A DNA stretch of 64,000 bases from Plecoglossus altivelis. Its lineage: Eukaryota > Chordata > Actinopteri > Osmeriformes > Plecoglossidae. The translations under genes were made by a program, and so were the position numbers. Below the pieces are notes generated by a model that saw only the letters and a list, made by a program, of their open reading frames with translations, was not told where the DNA came from and did no database searches. Shown here one piece after another: positions 1 to 8,518 of the stretch (positions within the stretch are counted from its first letter, which is position 1; every line of letters begins with the position of its first letter). The stretch is taken from positions 6,058,918 through 6,122,917 of the forward strand of contig BROE01000025.1 in the NCBI GenBank assembly GCA_036571765.1. The letters are read 5' to 3'.

Positions 1-87
1 ACTCACTCACTCACTCCATTTCTCTCTCCTGGTTACTCACTCACTCACTACATCTCTCTCTCCTAGTTACTCTCTCTGTCTCTCTCA

Positions 88-124
<37 letters not shown>

Positions 125-260
125 GGTTACTCACTCCATCTCTCTCTTGCTCCATCTCTCTTCTGGTTACTCACTCACTCTCTCTCTCTATCTCTCTCTC
201 TCTCTCTCTTTCTCTCCTAGTCACTCACTATGTCTCTCTCTCTCTCTCTCCCTCTGACAT
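1..260. repeat. CT-rich microsatellite/minisatellite with CTCACT interruptions
   Basis: Tandem CT and CTCACT words, with a recurring longer unit containing TCTCCTGGTTACTCACTC seen several times. It starts at the window edge, so its full length is unknown. Confidence 0.9.
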
Positions 261-289
261 TCTCTCCCTCCCTGCAGTCTTATTGACCT

Positions 290-500
290 TGGTTCCCGCT
301 CATTTGCATCCACCATTTTTCATTCTTCTGAATATGGCGCTGAGGGACTTTTCCATCATTAAGTGAATTTACAGCGATTTCCTTATGTGTTTTCTCCAAG
401 GGATTGGGTTATGAGATGCACATTAAATATCCATTAATACCTCATTATCCCGCTGATAAGATTACCATGATAATGAGGCAGAAATTCTAATTGTTTCACT
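290..500. promoter_or_regulatory. Candidate intronic conserved non-coding element
   Basis: Complex, non-repetitive AT-rich sequence between two CT repeats. It contains closely spaced homeodomain-type words (CATTAATACC, GATAATGAGG) and GATAAG. The call rests on sequence texture only; no alignment was possible. Confidence 0.25.
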
Positions 501-1407
501 TCTTGTTGTGCCACTCATTTAATCATCCACCTGAAAGACAAGTGCTGAGCGCCCCTACCTTGACGACTGTAAACACGGACAGCAGGGTAGATCTCTCCTG
601 CCGCCAGAGAGAGCCCTGCCCCCACCACAGACTGGTGCCCCTCCCTCTCTCTTCCTCTCTTGCTGCTTCTCTACCACTCTCTCCTCCTCTCTCTTTTTCC
701 GCTGTCTCTCCCTCTATCGCACTTCTCTCTCTCTCTCTCTATCTCTCCCTCTGTGTCTCTCTCTTCCTCGCTCTCTCTCTCTTCCTCTGTCTCTCTCTCA
801 TCCTCTGTCTCTCCTTCTCCCCCCCCCCCCCTCCCCTGTCTCTCCTCCTGTGCCGGGCTCTGGCTGGCTGGCATGCTCCAGGCCCGTGGCTTGTGTGCCA
901 TGGAGTGGAAACGCTGGGTACCTGGGGGTGGCGGTACCCACTGGTGGACTCCTGATCTGCCCCCGCCCCCCTCCATCCTCCCACACACACCTGCTAGCTC
1001 TGCTCCCCTGCCTCCCCCTCCCTCTCCTCCGCCTTCCGCCTTGTTAACCCAAAGCATCCCACATGGAGGTGGAGGGGCGTCTTGTGGAGGTCTTTGTGGG
1101 AGGGAGGGCGGGCGAGGGGTAATTTGGTAGTGAGTAATGCCCAGCTTAATCAACAGCTCAAAGTCATGGCCCAGGAGGCCGAGGGATGGCTGAGATATTA
1201 CCATTAACCTTCGACCTGCTGCACAGTGGTCTGTGTGCCTGTGGGCCCTGCCTGAGGAGCCTGTGACCTCCGACTAACGCTCCTCTCTTTCTGGCTTTCT
1301 TTTTCTCTCTCTCTCTCCTCTCCACACTCTCTCTTCCTCTCCCTTTCTCTCACCCTCTCCTTTTCTCTCCCTCTCTCACCCACTCCTTCTCTCTCCCTCT
1401 CTTCCAG

Positions 1408-1545
1408 GGGCGACAGTGGAGAGCATGCTGGGCAGCCTACTGTGTTTGCCCGGCTCAGGCTCCGTGCTGCTGGACCCCTACGGCTCCACCATCTCCGAGA
1501 CCACCAGCGAAGCCTGGAGCGTGGAGGTCCTGCCCAGCGACTCAG
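1408..1545 (+). CDS. gapvd1: gapvd1 exon A
   Basis: Acceptor CTTCCAG at 1401-1407 and donor GTGGGC at 1546. Two bases complete an upstream split codon and the exon leaves with one base of the next codon (phase 1). It encodes SETTSEAWSVEVLPSDS, a signature of the GAPVD1 linker. The preceding tract is a CT microsatellite more than 100 nt long. Confidence 0.95.
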
Positions 1546-4500
1546 GTGGGCTCCCTGGCTCCGTAGACATACGGGGGAGGAGGGGGGAGTGGGCGGGCTG
1601 GGCATCGGATCCAGACACACCAACTTTCTCGTCCATTCCTCACGTTCAGGCATCCGTACCGCAGAGGCGGTTTTGTCGCCGTGTGTGTGTGTGTTTCGGG
1701 AAGGGAGGAAACGCCAGGTGTGGCTGAACGCGGCTTTGTCTCCAGGATACGGCCTGTTCATCTGTCATCGTGTATGCGTACGCCCGCCTGTCTTTCAGGG
1801 AGGATCTGAGCGTGCCCAGCAAGAGGCAGGTTGCCTCCCCTAGAGGCTCTCCCAGGTGTGCGCGCACCTGTGGTGGAAGAACGCCGTCGACCAAGCACTC
1901 AAGGACAGCAGCTGTCTGCAGTCAGCCTGTACCGTATCAACCTCTTAGCTGCATTAAACCTCTCAGGAATCAGAAGGGCTGGAACTGAGACAGTGGCGTT
2001 AAGCACAGCGTAATGGTTGAAGGAGCTGTGTTATCAGGACTGTTTGTTGCAGGGATTGGACCCAAACCAATTAAGGAGTTGGATTCTGGAGTTCTAGAAG
2101 GTGCCACTCCATTTCAAGGTCTTTATTCTTTGATCACACAATTTACTCCCCTCAAATAGAGTTTTATGGAAAATCAGGGCTTTAATAACAGCATAACTTG
2201 TGTTTATTAAAAAAATCCCTCCCTTAATTGAACCGGTGCCCCCTTCCAGTATGTGCGAAGCGTTGGAACGCCATGCATGAGTGTCTTGATTGCTTTCTGT
2301 TCCGTTTGCTGCCATGTTCCGTTCTGTAATAAGGCTGCCCCACGCTCGCCTGCAGTGGAGCGCTTGTTTCGTGGTTAGGCAGCAGAAAACGACACTCCGA
2401 AGAGCACTTCTCTTTCGCATTATTTCCTAACGAGTGTGCAAACGAGCGCTGCCTGTACTGGGGCCTGAGGCTCGGAGCGAACGGCTCCGCTGGGTGGGAC
2501 CTGAACAAGGCTGGACAGGAGGTTTCCTGGTTGCTTTGGTCAGTTATATGGTTGGTTTGTTACCGTACATGTGAGTTGGTCTTGGCTTGGGTCTTCCCCT
2601 GGAGGGGAAGGGGAGTTGGACAAGAGAAGACCACTGTTCTGAGCACCAGACTGCCCGGTGAACAGACAGCGTAGCAAGGTTCCAGAACCATCTTACATGG
2701 TCCGGTCTGAATTGCATATTCAGGTTTTCCTCTGGATCCACTTTGCTGAAGACTATTTCACTGCAGGTGTTTCCTACTTGGAGTTGGTTGAACTGGAAAT
2801 TAATATGATGTGTAAATATGTTATAAGTTTAATGTTTGTGTGTCTCTGTTGAGAAGAAGGTTGGATGTTGAAGTATAACGTTTGTGTGTATCTGTCCAGA
2901 AGATGGTTGGATGTAGAAGTATAGCGTTTGTGTGTATCTGTCCAGAAGATGGTTGGATGTAGAAGTATAGCGTTTGTGTGTATCTGTCTAGAAGATGGTT
3001 GGATGTAGAAGTATAACGTTTGTGTGTATCTGTCCAGAAGATGGTTGGATGTAGAAGTATAACGTTTGTGTGTATCTGTCCAGAAGCGCCCGACCTGAAG
3101 CAGGAGGAGCGTCTACAGGAGCTGGAAAGCTGCTCAGGGGTGGGCAGTACCTCCGACGACACTGAGGTCAGGGAGGTCAGCTCCCGACCCAGCACCCCGG
3201 GGCTCAGCGTCCTTTCAGGTTAGCTTCTCTGCTACTCTATATTTAGCTTTGGGCTGTTAGCTACTTTGATACTGTACCTTCATTTTGTTAGCTTATTTGC
3301 TACTCTATATTTAGCTTTGGGCTGTTAGCTACTTTGATACTGCACCTTCATTTTGTTAGCTTCTTTGCTACTCTATATTTAGCTTTGGGCTGTTAGCTAC
3401 TTTGATACTGTACCTTCATTTTGTTAGCTTCTTTGCTACTCTATATTTAGCTTTGGGCTGTTAGCTACTTTGATACTGTACCTTCATTCTGTTAGCTTCT
3501 CTGCTACTCTATATTTGGCTTTGGGCTGTTAGCTACTTTTATACTGTACCTTCATTGTGTTTGCTTCTCTGCTACTCTATATTTAGCTCTGGGCTGTTAT
3601 CTACTTTGATTCTGTACCTTCAGTCTGTTGGCTTCTCTGCTACCCTACCTTTAGCTTAGTTTTATTAGCTACTCTGCTACAGTGCCTTTAGCTTCAGGCT
3701 GTTAGCTACTCTGCCACTATATTGCACCTCTCCAGACTCCAGCCCCACAGCTGTTTAGACAGTGTTGTTAATATGTTGTCCACCAGTCACATGTACCTGT
3801 GATAGGCTACTTGGCCAGGTCAGCGTAGGTGATTGGCTAGGACCCTGAGGTTAACCCTCTGTCCTCAGAAGTAGGGCAAGCAGGCAGAGCTTCTAGGCTT
3901 GACGTAGCGTCCCAGATTATGCTGCCTGGAGCAGTGCCTTCACCTGAGCTCACCACAGCAACACATCCCTAGGGGCCTCCAGCCGATGGATAGGACCAGC
4001 CTGACCATCACTCTTACTACCTGGGCTTGCCTGTCTTATTCCTCCCCTGGGAGCCTGCCAACCTGGGCTCCCAGAGGGCTCCTAACACCCTGAGACCACT
4101 CAGCATATCCCCCCCCCGCCCATGCCCGGGCTCTCAGACAGGGGCATCGAGGGCCAGCGCGTTCTCAGAGCCACGGCTAAGCGCGACAGAATCACCGCTG
4201 AGTTGTTTCAAACCCTAAAAATAGACAGCAACCTTGCAGCGCTGCAGTGGCTTTGTCCTTGACGCCGTGTGTGTGTGTGCGTGTGTGTGTGTGTGTGTGT
4301 GCGTGTGCGTGTGTGTTTTGTCAATGCCTCTTCCTCAGGTATCAGCGCCACGTCGGAAGACATCCCCAACAAGATTGAGGACCTGCGCTCCGAGTGCAGC
4401 TCCGACTTCGGGGGGAAGGACTCGGTGACCAGTCCAGATGGGGAGGAGTCAGGCCACGGTAGGAGAGAGGCTCGCATCTCACCTCCGCCCCTCCCCCCTC

Positions 4501-7500
4501 GCTCCTGGGCCTAACCGAGCCGCCCCCTCCCGCCCTCAGCTGGACCCATCCATCCCTGTCACCTCCACAGCTGTCACCTCCTCACCCCTCCCTGGGTCAC
4601 CCCCCACATCACTCTTCCTCACGCACGTCTCCATGATATTTAGACAAGGCTGACGCCCACCTGTTTTTCACTGCCCTCTTACCGAGTGCGTCCAGGATAA
4701 TAGAGGTGTCTTCAAGTCGGGGACATCCTTCTGACTGATGCCTCCTCGTTCCTTCTTGTCGTTCCAGGAGCACACCATTTGACGTCCCCCCCCTCGCAGG
4801 CGGAATCCTTGCTGGCCATGTTCGATCCCCTCTCCTCCGGCGAAGGTAACGCCTACTCAAACAGTCCTCCCGGGGGCGCGTCGCGCGTGCAATCAGAGCT
4901 GGAAACGAGCGTCATTAAGTCGGCTTTAATAGTGTGGGCTCGCAGAACAGCTTGAGCTCTGAAAAATGAACTCAAAGACTGTCTGTGCACCCCTCCCCCC
5001 CTCCCTCCCTCTCTCTCCCCCAGCTCCAGTCTCGCCCCAATTACTGGACTAAACATTAGTGCTGTGGTAATGGGCTTTTGTGTTGGAATGTCATTTCAAT
5101 TAGCTCTTCTGTTGTTGGGGTTGATTTTTTCGCCGAGTTGTTGTTGTTATTTCGTGGCCGGCAATGGCTCCCCCCCCCCAGCGTTGGTGCGTGAGGAGAT
5201 TGCCTGAGAGGGCGGTGGGTGTGTCCAGGCCACGTGTCAGGGACAAGGTGAGGGGATGACAGGTTGAGAGACCTCACCCCAGGCTCATTGGCACCGTCCC
5301 CCCTGTCCCACTGTGCTCATGGCGCCAGGCTGCCGTTGGAAGCTTTTCAGGAGAGAGAGCCTACCCTTGGAACAGGTGGCCCAGCTCCGCTCCGCGCTAG
5401 CCTCCCATCAACAGCTCTCTCTAGCACTCTTCCCCCCTCGAACTCGAACGTCATTGTTTCCCGTGTCGCTCGTCCGCCGTTCCCTTCCCCTAAACCCCTC
5501 ACAAAGTGAAAGAAGTCCCTGACTCGGATCGTCTGAAAGTGCTGCGTGCACCCCCCCCTGCTGTGCGCTTCAGTCTGTGTCCTGTGTCCTCTCCCAGGCT
5601 CCTCTACCGGCACCATAGTGAGGCCCAAGGTGCACTATGCCCGGCCCCCTCACCCTCCTCCCGACCCCCCCATCCCGGAGGCCTGCGCCCTGGGCCAGGA
5701 GCCACGCCACTCTCTCTTCACGCCGCACTGCCTGGCCGAACTGGAGCACCCCAAGCAGCGGCACTCCTACCCCGACAGGCTGGTGCGTAGCCGTAGCTCC
5801 GACGTGGTGTGCCCCGGACGCAGGCCCACCAGCGACCCTGGCCTGAACCGCCGGGCGACGGCCGAGGAGAGGGAGCCCGCAGGGGCGTTCTCCCTCGGCC
5901 CCTCCTCCTCCCCCAGCAAGGACTCGCTCAAGGGAGAGGTAGGGAACCAGGGAGCCCTCGCTGTGTGCGTCTGCCCAGACCGGAGACCAGAGCACCACAC
6001 ACAGCCCAGGGCACTGGTCTCAATGGACGGTTTAAAATGTTGGGAAACGTAGCACTTTGTACCCCGCAGCTACGTAGCGTTCCCTTTGTACTCCATAGTA
6101 GTGTGGAAGTTTACCGTTTTCCAAAACTACTTGTGGTTTGATTGTTGTTGTTTTTTTTGGTCTCCAAGGAGGAGAGGAAGGATAGCGACGACGAAAAGTC
6201 GGACCGTAACCGACCCTGGTGGAAGAAACGCTTCGTGTCGGCCATTCCTAAAGGTGAGTTCTATCTTCGGGAACCTGGCTCCCGCTGGAGGAGTCAGTAC
6301 GTCTGGCATGTCCTCTCTGCCCTGATCCAGATGTCTGTCCAGTGGGCTGAGCCCCGCTACGTTTGGTGGCATGCGTCTCCGCTTCGGGTGCTCCTGTCCG
6401 CTGTTCTGTCTCACGTCTGTCACTTAAAACATCTCCTTTTTTTAAGAGCCATGTTTAAACCGGCCGCTATGTTAGAAACGGAATGATTCTCGCCCCCCCC
6501 CTCCTCTTCTACTAACCTTCTCTGCTGATCTTACAGTTTTAGAAGAACATTAATGCTTGTTGAAAGTTACTCTAGAGAAATATCTTGTCCTTCTCTTTAT
6601 CCCTCTCTCTCTCTCTCTTCTCTCGTCTTTCTCGCGGCAGATTTATTTGGACTCTTCTAAACTAATCAGTCATGTGTGGGTCGTGAGTGCTGCGTGTTGC
6701 GCTGCTGTAGTTCTCCCTGCAGCTTCGTCAGGATGGTCTAATGGTCATTAGATGCAGCTCTCTGTCATCCGCGCTGATAGATGACTCATCTTACGCCGCA
6801 GCTTCCCCCCGGAACCCTCCTCTCGGCCGCGCGCTCCCGCGTGGAACAGGACAAGACCCGCGGTCCTCCACCGCCTCGCGGCTCGCTTATCAAGACGACC
6901 CGCGGTTCCTTTAGCGAGACGCGCGGAAAGCGCTAGAGCGCCAGTAGATGTTGGTCTGTGGGCTCTGCCGCTCTGGGACGGGGCCCACAGACCCGGCAGG
7001 CTGAGTGTGGTGTGAAAGGAAAGGCCAACGCTGTCTGTTCCCTGTGTGTCCCACCCCCCCCAACCCCCCCTTCTCCACACAGTGCTCTATTGGACGGCGG
7101 AGAGCGAAGTTCCAGGTAACGCCTCCATAGCCCCCCCCCCCCATCCACCAGCTAGCGTGGCCCAGCTTAGACTCTTGAGGGCTGGGTCTCTGGGCTCCAG
7201 GGTCCCTATGACCCTCCATGGCGCTTGTAGTCGTGACCCAGTGTAACAGCTCCAGCTGTGATGTGACTTTGCTGCAGCTTTCGTCGTCTCCCTGCCCCTC
7301 ATCCACACCAGCGGTCTGGGCGGACCCCTGTTTTGTTTTGCACTGCTCTTCACCACATTTGAGATTGTTTGTTTGTTTGTTTGTTTGCAGACAGCGTTAG
7401 AATATCACCCACCCCCTCGCCCTCGTGTCTTCAGTCCCTCCATTTCCTCCTGTGCTGTTCGCCAGTCCTGCCCCATGCCACCTCCTGACCCTGGGCTTGT

Positions 7501-8465
7501 CAACGCTCTCATCCCGCCTCTAACTGCCCATCGCACGGATGTAAACACCCATCCATCCTGGGTCCAGGAGTGATATTCTGACTTCCTGTCTCCTACTTTG
7601 CTGCCAGTCTGTGTCCACCCATCCCAGCTTTCTCTTTTCTGTTTGCAGAAGCAGCCGCCATTTTTTTTGTGAGGTTTCCTTATAGGAGATGTGAAGCCTG
7701 TGTGTTGGTCCTTGACAATGCTAGTCGTCTGACGAATAGAAGCGTAGCCGCATTCCTGGCGTGATGTGCTGGCGTGAGTCATGATGGTGTTAGCGTCCAC
7801 AGACAGGGAGACGCTCCTCTCCTCTGCACTCCTCACTCATCCCCCGCCCTCCTCCTCCCCCTCTGCAGCTCCTATAGCAGCCTTCCGGAAAAGAGACAAG
7901 CAGGAGAAAGACGATATGGGCCAGGACAGAGTCCCACAAGGTCTGGCCTGATTTATTGTCATTGTGCTCGGATATGCTGAATCAGGGGGAACACAGTGGT
8001 TCCCTGTGGCGGATTGAGTCCGAATGAAATGTCTGTGTGTGTGTCTCAGATGACCCCATGTCCAGGAACAGCTCCCAGACACAGGCAGCAGAAGACATCC
8101 TGGACAAGTACCGGAACATCAAGCGCACCAGCCCCAGTGAAGGAGCCTCAGGTGCAGCTTATGACAACCATGGAGGTGGGCAGGCAGGCTAGCACCACAC
8201 ACACACACACACACACACATACATACATCACACACACTCCTCTTCACGGTTGTGTGTGTGTCTGTAGATTGCTTGGATGAGAATCCCCATGAGTCTCCCA
8301 GAGACGAGGCCCCTCAGAACGTCTCCACAGACGACCTCCTGGACTCTGCCAGTCAGACTCAAGCCAACTCCAAGTTCTCCTTCAGGTACTCCTCCCACGC
8401 CTCCTCACCAGACATCCAGTCTCTCTTTCTTTCTTTTTTTTCTCTTTCTTTCTCTCTTTCTCACG

Positions 8466-8518
<53 letters not shown>

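Larger units (their letters stand above)
1..1407 (+). other. gapvd1 intron (3' part) upstream of the first exon in the window
   Basis: No coding exon was recognised here. It holds a CT/CTCACT repeat (1-260), a complex AT-rich block (about 290-500) that looks like conserved non-coding DNA, and a CT-rich stretch (about 640-840). A C-rich stretch follows (about 950-1045). A long pyrimidine tract (about 1285-1407) runs straight into the acceptor CTTCCAG. Open frames at 491-1204 are products of the low-complexity sequence. Confidence 0.6.
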
